Assembly: GCF_003625475.1 (NCBI RefSeq)
Contig: NZ_RAIQ01000012.1
Location: 1 to 38,054, forward strand
From: Butyrivibrio sp. X503
GTDB taxonomy: Bacteria > Bacillota > Clostridia > Lachnospirales > Lachnospiraceae
Direction of reading: 5' to 3'
Length of the DNA stretch: 38,054 bases
The notes below the pieces were generated by a model that made no database searches, had not been told where the DNA came from, and worked only from the letters and a program-made list of their open reading frames with translations. Of this stretch, positions 1 through 7,011 are shown piece after piece (the first letter of the stretch is position 1; every line of letters starts with the position of its first letter). A program made the position numbers and the translations under genes.

Positions 1-87
1 GAGCATATCCCGGAGGCACTTCAGCTTATGAAGGATAAGCCTGCAGAGCTTATTAAGCCTGTTGTTATCCTTGATAATCAGCCTTAA
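1..87 (+). CDS. C-terminal end of a probable medium-chain dehydrogenase (partial)
   Basis: The reading frame is open from the first base to TAA at 85-87, giving 28 residues that start EHIPEALQLMKDKPAEL and end in VVILDNQP. The pattern 'I-P-E-A-L-x-L-M ... K-P-V-V-I-L' resembles the last helix and strand of zinc-dependent medium-chain alcohol or polyol dehydrogenases, where an 'EAL' helix precedes a 'K-V-V-I' strand. That is only a family resemblance in a very short tail; another NAD(P)-dependent dehydrogenase is possible. A strong terminator follows 11 bases after the stop, so this is the last gene of its transcription unit. Confidence 0.5.
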   Translation, partial: EHIPEALQLMKDKPAELIKPVVILDNQP

Positions 88-98
88 TTTGAATTTAT

Positions 99-130
99 GG
101 GCGGTCTTATTTGACCGCCCTATTTCTATT
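99..130 (+). terminator. Rho-independent terminator of the dehydrogenase-like gene
   Basis: A perfect 8-bp stem, GGGCGGTC (99-106) with GACCGCCC (113-120), has a 6-base loop and is followed by a T-rich stretch (TATTTCTATT). Confidence 0.85.
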
Positions 131-233
131 GCAAGAACTCTATACGGATCAGATCGCCGGTGCCAAAAGAGTTGTTTTTTCTAAATCCCGGGCAGCTTAT
201 ACAGGTGCTTGAAGATTGTCTTAGAGAAGAGTG

Positions 234-252
234 ATGATCTGAAAAAGATCAT
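234..252. repeat. Short perfect inverted repeat in the intergenic gap
   Basis: ATGATCT (234-240) and AGATCAT (246-252) flank GAAAA. There is no T-tract on either side, so it does not look like a terminator. No gene is visible in 131-262; this small hairpin is the only structure seen there. Confidence 0.35.
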
Positions 253-262
253 GTTAAAGCAA

Positions 263-309
263 TAAAAAGGAGCTGGGGCATTTGATCATATCAATTGCCT
301 TAGCTCCTT
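263..309 (-). terminator. Terminator of the minus-strand lipoprotein gene
   Basis: A long hairpin pairs AAGGAGCT (267-274) with AGCTCCTT (302-309). It continues inward through G-U and Watson-Crick pairs to a small CAT loop. Read on the minus strand it is followed by TTTTTATT, a standard terminator tail, 24 bases past the stop of the lipoprotein gene. Confidence 0.8.
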
Positions 310-332
310 GATTTATTATAGTAGTTATTAAA

Positions 333-1067
333 TTAATTACTTTCTGCGGTTGTGGCTGTGTCTGTTGCGGTCTCTGTCTTTCCATTAACGGAGCTGTCAA
401 ATGACTCAACGCTTGTCACATACCATGAATCCGTCTCTGCGTTCTTTTCGAGAGAAAGAACCATTGCATAGGTCTCGGGTGTTGCTTCCGAAATAATCTG
501 AGCATAGGTATCCATGGCTATCTGAACACGCTTATTATAGAGCTGTTTATCGGCTTCTTCGTCGCCCAGATCTTTATAGAGCTGTTTGATCTCTTCGTCG
601 TGCTCGGCGTGATAGGCTTCGGCGGCTTCACGTATCTTTTGCGTCGTTTCGTCACTTCCGAAAATATTAACGGGGAAAGCAGTGTTGATCTTTACTATTG
701 CAGTAGCCTTGCCCTTTTTATCGACTGTGACTTTGCTGATCTCATATCCGCTGACCATTCCGGAAATGGTTCCGAAGAATTCATCGACCTTGGCACTGGT
801 CTCAGCATCAATCTCTTCGGTCTCAAAACCATCTTTAAGCTGCTTGATAAGAAACTCGTTGTCAAACGTCTTTACAAATTCGCCGCTTGTAACTTCCTCG
901 GATGCGTATTGCTCGATGTTCTCGGAAGTTCCGCTTTTTACTATATCAAGAAACGCGGTTACGGTTTCCTCTGCAGCAGTTCTGTCTGCAGAAGAACAAC
1001 CAAAAAGAGATACGGTACTAACTGTAAGTATAACGGCTAAAGAGCCCAATTTTTTGCATATATTCAT
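333..1067 (-). CDS. Secreted lipoprotein of unknown function
   Basis: The protein has 244 residues. The frame is open to 1190, but the ATG at 1067 is the likely start: it has an AGGAGA site just upstream, begins a textbook lipoprotein signal (MNICKKL, a hydrophobic stretch, then lipobox SLFGC with Cys24), and the only good promoter lies between it and the longer alternative start. The mature part is acidic and mostly helical. An 'AEETVTAFLDIVKSG' opening is typical of DUF5105/DUF4878-like extracellular lipoproteins that share a fold with small secreted scaffolds. The C-terminus is Thr/Ala-rich and probably disordered. It is monocistronic, with its own promoter and terminator. I cannot assign a biochemical function; the lipoprotein call is firm and the DUF5105-like call is tentative. 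Confidence 0.85.
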   Translation of the reverse strand: MNICKKLGSLAVILTVSTVSLFGCSSADRTAAEETVTAFLDIVKSGTSENIEQYASEEVTSGEFVKTFDNEFLIKQLKDGFETEEIDAETSAKVDEFFGTISGMVSGYEISKVTVDKKGKATAIVKINTAFPVNIFGSDETTQKIREAAEAYHAEHDEEIKQLYKDLGDEEADKQLYNKRVQIAMDTYAQIISEATPETYAMVLSLEKNAETDSWYVTSVESFDSSVNGKTETATDTATTAESN

Positions 1068-1115
1068 GAATAATAGTCTCCTATAACTTATTACGATTTT
1101 ATTAACACACTTATT

Positions 1116-1144
1116 AGTATAGCATATATAAGCCAAAAGTCCAA
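1116..1144 (-). promoter_or_regulatory. Sigma-A-type promoter of the lipoprotein gene
   Basis: On the minus strand, TTGGAC (-35, 1139-1144) and TATACT (-10, 1116-1121) are separated by 17 bases. The predicted transcript start lies about 40 bases before the ATG at 1067. This supports that start over the upstream one. Confidence 0.7.
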
Positions 1145-1211
1145 AGAGTATCGCAATTACAATTATTTGATGATAAAATAATGATACCACGAATTGTAAG
1201 GAGGTAACGCT

Positions 1212-1463
1212 ATGAGAGTACTTTTTGGTGAAGGAGTAGTCAAAGAAGTAAGTTCGGTGGAAGTCAAACCCATGGATCTGGGAGACGGTACGATCAGCGG
1301 AACGCAGGTCAATTTTGTGCTTACAAGCGGAGACAGAATAGAGTATATCTACAGCGTTAATGTTCCGATCGAAGAATCGGGAAGAAGAGCGATCGAATTT
1401 GTAAAAAAGCTATATAACGAAGGCGTGGCAGACTTTTCTCATGAATCTGTAGAGATGCTTTGA
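1212..1463 (+). CDS. Small conserved-looking protein of unknown function (83 aa)
   Basis: An 83-residue reading frame has an excellent ribosome binding site (AAGGAGGTAA) eight bases before ATG. It is followed by a terminator that closes a single-gene unit. The predicted protein alternates short beta strands (RVLFGEGVVKEVSS, NFVLTSGD, RIEYIYSVNVPI) and ends in a helix (GRRAIEFVKKLYNEGV), so it looks like a small alpha/beta cytoplasmic domain. It has no signal peptide, no membrane segment and no cysteine. I do not recognise the family. The ORF on the opposite strand at 1357-1569 covers the terminator and is not credible. Confidence 0.75.
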   Translation: MRVLFGEGVVKEVSSVEVKPMDLGDGTISGTQVNFVLTSGDRIEYIYSVNVPIEESGRRAIEFVKKLYNEGVADFSHESVEML

Positions 1464-1500
1464 TCGGAATGATAAATAGAATAGTGAATAAAAAAGAAGA

Positions 1501-1537
1501 GGTCCTATGCCACATATTCGTGCATAGGACCTTTAAT
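1501..1537. terminator. Bidirectional terminator between convergent small genes
   Basis: A perfect 10-bp stem, GGTCCTATGC (1501-1510) with GCATAGGACC (1522-1531), has T-rich sequence on the plus side (TTTAATTTA) and an A-rich stretch before it (AAAAAAGAAGA) that gives a T-tract on the minus strand. It can end both the 83-aa gene and the 57-aa gene. Confidence 0.8.
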
Positions 1538-1583
1538 TTACCAGATCTTCCATTGTAATCTCCATTCATTCATCTATAAATGA

Positions 1584-1757
1584 TCAATGCTTGCCAAGGC
1601 AGCCCTGATGTTTTAGCTCTATGAGCATATCAAAAACAATACCCAATGGTAATCCGGTAGCTCGAGCTACATTCTCGGGATCGGGATAATATTCATTATC
1701 AAAATCCTTGCGGATGCAGTCCATTACTTCTGTTTTGATGTCGTATGTAGCTGTCAT
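1584..1757 (-). CDS. 57-aa winged-helix-like small protein
   Basis: The frame runs from ATG (1757) to TGA (1584) and encodes 57 residues. It is preceded by AAGGAGGAAATACGTGT, a strong ribosome binding site. The sequence has the shape of a small helix-turn-helix unit: MTATYDIKTEVMDCIRKDF, then YPDPENVARATGLPLGIV (turn 'ARATGLPL'), then a third helix, DMLIELKHQG. This matches how small winged-helix modules begin ('..I..A.G.....v...l..L...G'), but I cannot name a family, and at this length a structural scaffold is also possible. It is flanked by its own promoter-like region and a shared terminator, which supports it being real. Confidence 0.7.
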   Translation of the reverse strand: MTATYDIKTEVMDCIRKDFDNEYYPDPENVARATGLPLGIVFDMLIELKHQGCLGKH

Positions 1758-1822
1758 ACACGTATTTCCTCCTTCCGTAAATAGTCAGATAATTACAATG
1801 CAGTATTTATCTGTTGTCTATT

Positions 1823-1852
1823 ATTATATCGTATTTTTGGCAAAAAAGTTAA
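1823..1852 (-). promoter_or_regulatory. Possible promoter of the 57-aa gene
   Basis: A perfect -10, TATAAT (1823-1828 on the minus strand), has a weak -35, TTAACT (1847-1852), 18 bases away. The surrounding sequence is very A+T-rich, so the -10 is the main evidence. Confidence 0.45.
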
Positions 1853-1911
1853 CCTTTTTGTGTCAATAAATATGAAAATTTTATAAACGAAATACCGATT
1901 AATTACTGACA

Positions 1912-1946
1912 TAAAAATACGGCATTGAGAATTTATCCCAATGCCG
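1912..1946 (-). terminator. Terminator of the chemotaxis transducer gene
   Basis: On the minus strand, CGGCATTG and CAATGCCG (1920-1946) form an 8-bp stem followed by TATTTTTATG. It begins 24 bases past the stop codon. Confidence 0.8.
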
Positions 1947-1969
1947 CAGATTCTTTTTACCTTAATAGC

Positions 1970-3433
1970 TTAATTTGTATGCATATCCCTGAGCTTGTTT
2001 GCTTCCTGGAATATATTAAGGAGTATCATCTTGAATGCTTCGAATTTCTCAACGGCCTGTTCCGAAGCCTGTGCGCCTTCATTTGAAAGCGATGCGACTT
2101 CTTCGCTTGTGGCGGACAGATTGGAGATACTGTCATTTATCTTGGTTGTTGATGATGCGATGGCTTTCATTCCTTCAGCGATCTCAGCAAAGCGTGAGAG
2201 CATTTCGGTTACGTTTTCATTTATACTGTTGAAGCTCTCGCCGACGGACTCTATCATTTCGTTCTGCTCGCCTACGGTATTTACCGTATCATCGATACTT
2301 GCGATAGCTTTTTGAACGTCTTCGTTAAGCTCGTTTATGATATTTGTGATCTCGGTAGAAGCTGTATTGGTCTCAGCCGCAAGCTCGCGGACATTATTTG
2401 CAACAACCGCAAAACCTTTTCCCGCTTCGCCTGCCCTTGCGGCCTCAATGCTTGCATTAAGAGCAAGGAGATTGGTCTGAGTTGATATCGACATGATCGA
2501 TCCGACGATGTTTTGAACTTCCTCAACCTTATTCATAACTGCCTGGGTAGCATCAACGGTGATCTTACTTGCTTTTGAAACATCTTCCGATTTGGTCTTT
2601 AAGTCTTCGATAACCCTTACGCCTTCGGTGATGGCTTCCTGAGTGCTCTTGGATGCGGATGACATCTCGATTCTGTGCTTTTCCGTAGATTCTGTCTGCT
2701 CTTGGATAAGCTGTACCTTTTCAGCCTGATTGGTTATGGACTGCGCTGTACTTTCCATGCTGGTTGCGATATCATTCATTCCGGAGTGCTGAGCTTCTAT
2801 GATATTCTGAAGGCTCATCAGATCTTCCTGAGATGAATTGAACAGATCGGTTATGCTGTTTGCAATCTCAGCCATGCTGTTACCTGTTGCGAGAGATTTC
2901 TCGGCATTGGAGCTTATGACAAGATTGTTTTCTCTGTTAAAGCTTGTGAGAAGACCTACGACCGAAAGGCTTGCCACAAAGGCCAGAGCCAGGGTGATGA
3001 ACACGGGGAGAAGATTAACGTCAAGTCCGCCCGTTGATATAAATGTCTTTATGACAAGAACTACGTAGGAAAAGCAGATGGCGGATATTCCGACCCGGCA
3101 CAATCTTACGTTTAGATAGATGATGCTGCATATCAGTATCGGAAGTCCGAATGCGAAGTTTATTATGTTGTCTTCCGCGATAAGAAATACCAGATAAAAG
3201 AGTGTTGCGCCTGCCATGATAAGAATGGAGCCGGCTTTTACCGTGCTGAATTTGTAGTTTCCAATGATGATCATAACGGCGGAAACGGCGGTGCTCAGTA
3301 TGATGGAGATACGTCCGAAGCTCGGTCCGTTATGTGCAAAAGAAAACACGGTCAGAAACAGTCCGCAAGCCAGAACTATCATACATACAATAAAGCTGCA
3401 TTTGTTTGCTCTACGATATTGTTCAGCATTCAT
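1970..3433 (-). CDS. Methyl-accepting chemotaxis protein with a six-helix membrane N-terminus
   Basis: The protein has 487 residues from ATG at 3433, which has AAAGGAA upstream. The frame can be extended seven codons to a TTG, but that start lacks a ribosome binding site. Residues about 10-165 form roughly six hydrophobic segments with very short loops, so there is no extracellular ligand domain and no obvious HAMP. The cytoplasmic rod contains the conserved hairpin tip ([20 protein letters not shown], then [15 protein letters not shown]), where the CheA/CheW contact lies. The usual 'DEVR' appears as 'NNVR'. No CheR-tethering pentapeptide is present at the C-terminus (LRDMHTN). It probably senses membrane state or an internal signal and feeds CheA. 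It is transcribed alone. Confidence 0.9.
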   Translation of the reverse strand: MNAEQYRRANKCSFIVCMIVLACGLFLTVFSFAHNGPSFGRISIILSTAVSAVMIIIGNYKFSTVKAGSILIMAGATLFYLVFLIAEDNIINFAFGLPILICSIIYLNVRLCRVGISAICFSYVVLVIKTFISTGGLDVNLLPVFITLALAFVASLSVVGLLTSFNRENNLVISSNAEKSLATGNSMAEIANSITDLFNSSQEDLMSLQNIIEAQHSGMNDIATSMESTAQSITNQAEKVQLIQEQTESTEKHRIEMSSASKSTQEAITEGVRVIEDLKTKSEDVSKASKITVDATQAVMNKVEEVQNIVGSIMSISTQTNLLALNASIEAARAGEAGKGFAVVANNVRELAAETNTASTEITNIINELNEDVQKAIASIDDTVNTVGEQNEMIESVGESFNSINENVTEMLSRFAEIAEGMKAIASSTTKINDSISNLSATSEEVASLSNEGAQASEQAVEKFEAFKMILLNIFQEANKLRDMHTN

Positions 3434-3531
3434 ATTATTTGATTCCTTTCGCAAAAAGAATTATTAATACATTTTATTTAGTTATATATATTAAAATTTT
3501 ATCACAATGTAACCGCTTAAACCAGTATATA

Positions 3532-3540
3532 TGGTATAAT
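3532..3540 (+). promoter_or_regulatory. Extended -10 promoter of the glycosyltransferase gene
   Basis: TGGTATAAT gives a TGn motif directly joined to a consensus -10 (3535-3540). No convincing -35 is present, as is common for extended -10 promoters. The predicted start is about 35 bases before the GTG. Confidence 0.55.
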
Positions 3541-3579
3541 GAGCGACAGATATATTTCTTTTGATCGGAGGAGAAATCA

Positions 3580-4497
3580 GTGCTTTCTGTAGTTATACCC
3601 GCATACAATGAAGAAGAAATGATCCCCAAGACATCGGTGGTAATAGATGAGATATTGAAAGAAGCCGGAATTGAACATGAGCTTCTTTTTATTAATGACG
3701 GTTCCAAGGACAATACCTGGAGCATTATAGAGGATGAAGCCAAGAAGAATACGTGTGTAAAGGGCGTGTGCTTTTCAAGGAACTTTGGAAAAGAGTCTGC
3801 TATTTTTGCAGGACTTTATGAAGCAAAGGGAGACTGCGTTGTGGTTATCGACTGCGATCTTCAGCATCCTCCGGAAAAGATCGTTGAGATGTACAGACTC
3901 TGGGAACAGGGGTATGAGATCGTGGAAGGTGTTAAGGCCAGCAGAGGAAAAGAGAGCGGCTTCCACAGATTCGCGGCCAAGAGCTTTTACAATATCATGA
4001 CAGATGCCATCGGATTCGATATGTCCAGGGCTTCGGACTTTAAGCTTTTGGACAGAAAGGCTGTAAATGTCCTTCTTAACATGAATGAAAAGAATGCGTT
4101 TTTCAGAGCGCTTTCTTCATGGATAGGATTCAAGACTACCAAAGTTGAATACGACGTAAGAGAAAGAGAAGCGGGAACTTCCAAGTGGAGTACGGGTTCT
4201 CTTATTAAGTACGCGATTACCAATATTTCATCGTTTACTTCCGCACCTTTGCAGATAGTAACTCTTCTCGGAATACTCGTCTTTGTACTGGGCCTTTATT
4301 CTATAATAGAAGCTTTGGTAAGATACTTCATGGGAACAGCCAAGGAAGGATTTACAACGGTCATAATACTTCAGTGTCTTACAAGCTCGGCTATCATGTT
4401 GGGACTTGGTATCATCGGCTATTATATTTCCAAAATATATGAGGAAGTTAAGGGCAGACCCAAGTTTATCATTGATAGAACTACGTACGAAAAATAA
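3580..4497 (+). CDS. GtrB/DPMS-type family 2 glycosyltransferase
   Basis: This 305-residue protein starts at GTG behind GGAGGAG. Residues 1-220 are a GT-A fold: LSVVIPAYNEEE at the N-terminus, FINDGSKDNT (the nucleotide-binding Asp), CFSRNFGKESAI, and VVVIDCDLQHPPE, with metal- and substrate-binding Asp91/Asp93. Residues about 225-250 and 260-285 are two membrane helices followed by a short basic tail with 'GRPKFIID'. This is the standard architecture of enzymes that load a sugar from a nucleotide donor onto polyprenyl phosphate at the inner face of the membrane (GtrB, bactoprenol glucosyltransferase, dolichol-phosphate-mannose synthase-like). No flippase or GtrA partner is next to it, so the downstream glycan is unknown. 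It appears to be transcribed alone. Confidence 0.9.
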   Translation: MLSVVIPAYNEEEMIPKTSVVIDEILKEAGIEHELLFINDGSKDNTWSIIEDEAKKNTCVKGVCFSRNFGKESAIFAGLYEAKGDCVVVIDCDLQHPPEKIVEMYRLWEQGYEIVEGVKASRGKESGFHRFAAKSFYNIMTDAIGFDMSRASDFKLLDRKAVNVLLNMNEKNAFFRALSSWIGFKTTKVEYDVREREAGTSKWSTGSLIKYAITNISSFTSAPLQIVTLLGILVFVLGLYSIIEALVRYFMGTAKEGFTTVIILQCLTSSAIMLGLGIIGYYISKIYEEVKGRPKFIIDRTTYEK

Positions 4498-4518
4498 CGA
4501 AATAATATATAAAAATTC

Positions 4519-4547
4519 TTGGTTAATTCACAATAATGGTTTAAAAT
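4519..4547 (+). promoter_or_regulatory. Sigma-A-type promoter of the six-gene signalling operon
   Basis: TTGGTT (4519-4524), a 17-base spacer and TAAAAT (4542-4547) precede the HDOD gene by about 47 bases. No other good promoter or terminator is seen until 12476. Confidence 0.6.
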
Positions 4548-4594
4548 ATTAATGAGTGGTAATTTATCTTGTGTAAACGAGAAAGGAGAAATTA

Positions 4595-5821
4595 ATGCTT
4601 GCGACGTTGATTCCTTTGTTTGACGAGAAAATGTCAGTGTGTGCTTATTCAGTATTTGCTCGAAAGGAAAACCACTTTTTAAACCCCGAAATGGAGGGTG
4701 GAGCGAGATTTGACGGAGCCGGCACGGTTCATGAGCTTGAAGTTGTCAGCAGCATGGGCGTCGGTACTCTTTCAGGCGGAAAAGAAGTATTTGTTCCGAT
4801 AAATCAGTTTTCGTTATTTGCTGAGATTTCACTTCAGTGTACTGTTCCTGCAAATAAGGTTGTTCTTTTGATGGACAACTCTATTTTACCCGAAGAGAAT
4901 TATATCAAGAGAGTAAGAGAGTTAAAGCAGCAAGGCTATAAGCTTGCGATCAGAAAGCTTCCTATATCGAGTTTTGAGCCATATAGGGAGATCTTAAGGC
5001 AGTGTGATTATATTTTCCTTAATCACACCAAGATAGATATAAGCAAAGCTAAGATCTATTTCAGTAATGTATATCCCAACATAAAACTTTGCGCCGTCAA
5101 CGTTGATTCTCAGGAAGATTATGAGATGCTTACCAAGGATGGCGGCTATGACCTGTACGAAGGCGGCTTCTTCAGAATGCCCATCAAGCATTCCGAGAAA
5201 CAGGTTAATCCTTTGAAGGTCAACTATATCGAACTTCTTAATGTAGTAAATGCGCCGGACTACGATCTTACCGATGCGGCAGACGTTATCGGCAAAGACC
5301 CTGCGCTTGTTATCTCACTTCTTGAGATAGTTAACAGAATGGCGCTTAATTCAGAGATCACTTCTATCAGACATGCTGCAGCAATGCTCGGTCAGAAAGA
5401 GTTAAAGAGATGGATCAACACAGCCGTTACAAAAGAGCTGTGTGCCGATAAGCCTTCGGAGATCACAAGGCTTGTTATGATAAGAGCTAAATTCGCAGAG
5501 AATCTCGCTGAAACCTTTGAGATGGCGATGCAGGCTCCGGAGCTGTTCCTTATGGGACTTTTCTCGGCACTGGATATCATGCTTGAGAAGACCATGGAGG
5601 AAGCTCTTGATATGGTAGTTGTATCCAAGAACGTCAGAAGTGCGCTCCTTGAGGGAAAGGGAGAGCTTGCGCCCGTTCTTGAATTTATCAGAAGATATGA
5701 GGACGCGGATTGGACAGAAGTTTCAAGACTTATGATTCTTGGAAACATGGATATGAAAAAAGTTTTTGAAGCATATCTTTCGGCACTTAGGTGGTACAGA
5801 GATCTTATTCCCGTGGGATAA
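4595..5821 (+). CDS. EAL-like/HDOD signalling protein (YuxH type), catalytically degenerate
   Basis: The protein has 408 residues and a strong GAAAGGAG site. Residues about 10-195 follow the layout of a divergent EAL domain (the 'YSVFARKE' opening stands where active enzymes have the E-A/V-L-x-R motif, and none of the metal-ligand motifs is preserved). Residues about 200-400 form an HDOD domain: NVVNAPDYDLTDAADVIGKD, then LVISLLEIVNRMAL, and the 'IRHAAAMLGQKELKRWI' helix typical of HDOD. HDOD domains lack the His-Asp pair of true HD phosphohydrolases and act as protein-interaction or signalling modules. It probably does not hydrolyse c-di-GMP and may bind it or a partner. It is the first gene of the operon, and the next start is 24 bases downstream. 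Confidence 0.85.
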   Translation: MLATLIPLFDEKMSVCAYSVFARKENHFLNPEMEGGARFDGAGTVHELEVVSSMGVGTLSGGKEVFVPINQFSLFAEISLQCTVPANKVVLLMDNSILPEENYIKRVRELKQQGYKLAIRKLPISSFEPYREILRQCDYIFLNHTKIDISKAKIYFSNVYPNIKLCAVNVDSQEDYEMLTKDGGYDLYEGGFFRMPIKHSEKQVNPLKVNYIELLNVVNAPDYDLTDAADVIGKDPALVISLLEIVNRMALNSEITSIRHAAAMLGQKELKRWINTAVTKELCADKPSEITRLVMIRAKFAENLAETFEMAMQAPELFLMGLFSALDIMLEKTMEEALDMVVVSKNVRSALLEGKGELAPVLEFIRRYEDADWTEVSRLMILGNMDMKKVFEAYLSALRWYRDLIPVG

Positions 5822-5845
5822 GAAAACGCGACGTGGGGTAGCGTT

Positions 5846-6988
5846 ATGATTAGTGATCAGACATTTGGGGTAATTGCTTATAACCTGTCGGCACTTATTG
5901 TCAGTGTGACCTGCATCATTTACAAGCTGATAATTCCCAGCAGATTAAAGCTACGAAACAGATTATTTAATTCATTGATCATTATTCTCGCCATAGATGC
6001 TTTTTCGGCCATCTATGGCGAAATTATACGCGGTTACGATATGGCACATGAAACCGCGCTGTTTCTTCGCAATCTTAACGAGATGCTCTATTTTGCGACG
6101 CACTTTGCCATTGCGCCCATTATAGCAAGGTATACCATGCTTAAATGCGGCGTTGAACACAAGATCAGAGGCTGGCGATCCGTCGCGGTTCATCTTCCAT
6201 TTTTGATATCGGAGTTCATGATCCTTACAAATCCATGGTTCCATCTTATTTATTCCATAGACAACAATCTTGTATATACGAGAGAATGGGGCGTTTATGT
6301 CGTTTACATCATAGGCGGTCTGTATTTTATTTTGTCTGCGGTATTCATTTTCCTGTACTGGGATCTTCTTAAAAGGCTTGAGCAGATCGCGATCATCTAT
6401 TTCTATGTCCTTGTTCTTATCGGAACGCTTATTCAGATGGTATTCAGCAATATAAGCTGCGAGCTCTTGTGCGATGCTATAGGCGCGATGGGAATGATGG
6501 TTATCCTTGAAAACGACGATGACAGAAGGGATTACACGACCAAGGCGTATAACCGAAATGCCCTTATAAATGACATGATGATCGCATTTAAATATAAGAG
6601 GCCCTTTGATGTAATTTTCATAGACATATTAAATGAGGAAATACTCAGAAGACTTCTTACATACGCGGATTATGAAAAGATACTTAGCGAGGTGGTTAAG
6701 TTCCTTAAATCAATAAATGATAAGTTTGACGTATACAGAGTCGGCGTCAACAGCTTTTTTGTCGTATGCCCCGAGATCTCGGAGAAAAAAGCCAAGAAGG
6801 TGGCGGACGAGATATACGATAGATTCAAGGAGTTTTGGACTTACAGCGGAAAGATAGTTACTCTGAATGCAAGAGTCATTCAGGCCGGAACCGAAGACGG
6901 AATAGCAGATCTGGACAAGCTGTTTAAGGCACACGGAAGCGGCAAAAATATAGACAAAGACGGACCTATATTTTTTGATGAGCTATAG
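5846..6988 (+). CDS. Seven-helix membrane protein with a degenerate GGDEF domain
   Basis: The protein has 380 residues. Residues about 8-220 contain about seven hydrophobic segments, ending with the block CELLCDAIGAMGMMVILEN and then DDDR. The cytoplasmic part keeps the opening of a diguanylate cyclase domain ('TKAYNRNALI' matches the L-T-G-L-Y-N-R consensus), but the active-site loop reads VYRVGVNSFFVVC where active enzymes have G-G-D/E-E-F. The metal-binding Asp on the first strand is also not in its usual context (VIFIDILNEE). It should not make c-di-GMP. It ends soon after the GGDEF region. It is a clear paralogue of the next gene, which begins 23 bases on, and they probably work together, perhaps as a hetero-oligomer. 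Confidence 0.85.
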   Translation: MISDQTFGVIAYNLSALIVSVTCIIYKLIIPSRLKLRNRLFNSLIIILAIDAFSAIYGEIIRGYDMAHETALFLRNLNEMLYFATHFAIAPIIARYTMLKCGVEHKIRGWRSVAVHLPFLISEFMILTNPWFHLIYSIDNNLVYTREWGVYVVYIIGGLYFILSAVFIFLYWDLLKRLEQIAIIYFYVLVLIGTLIQMVFSNISCELLCDAIGAMGMMVILENDDDRRDYTTKAYNRNALINDMMIAFKYKRPFDVIFIDILNEEILRRLLTYADYEKILSEVVKFLKSINDKFDVYRVGVNSFFVVCPEISEKKAKKVADEIYDRFKEFWTYSGKIVTLNARVIQAGTEDGIADLDKLFKAHGSGKNIDKDGPIFFDEL

Positions 6989-7011
6989 TTTTAACACAAA
7001 AGGGAAAATAT

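Noticed and set aside
600..1086. Two plus-strand frames opposite the lipoprotein gene
   Set aside because: The lipoprotein has a signal peptide, promoter and terminator on the minus strand. The plus-strand frames have none of these.
1068..1190. N-terminal extension of the lipoprotein to 285 aa
   Set aside because: It would put a second hydrophobic segment before the lipobox signal and place the promoter inside the coding region. ATG 1067 has its own ribosome site.
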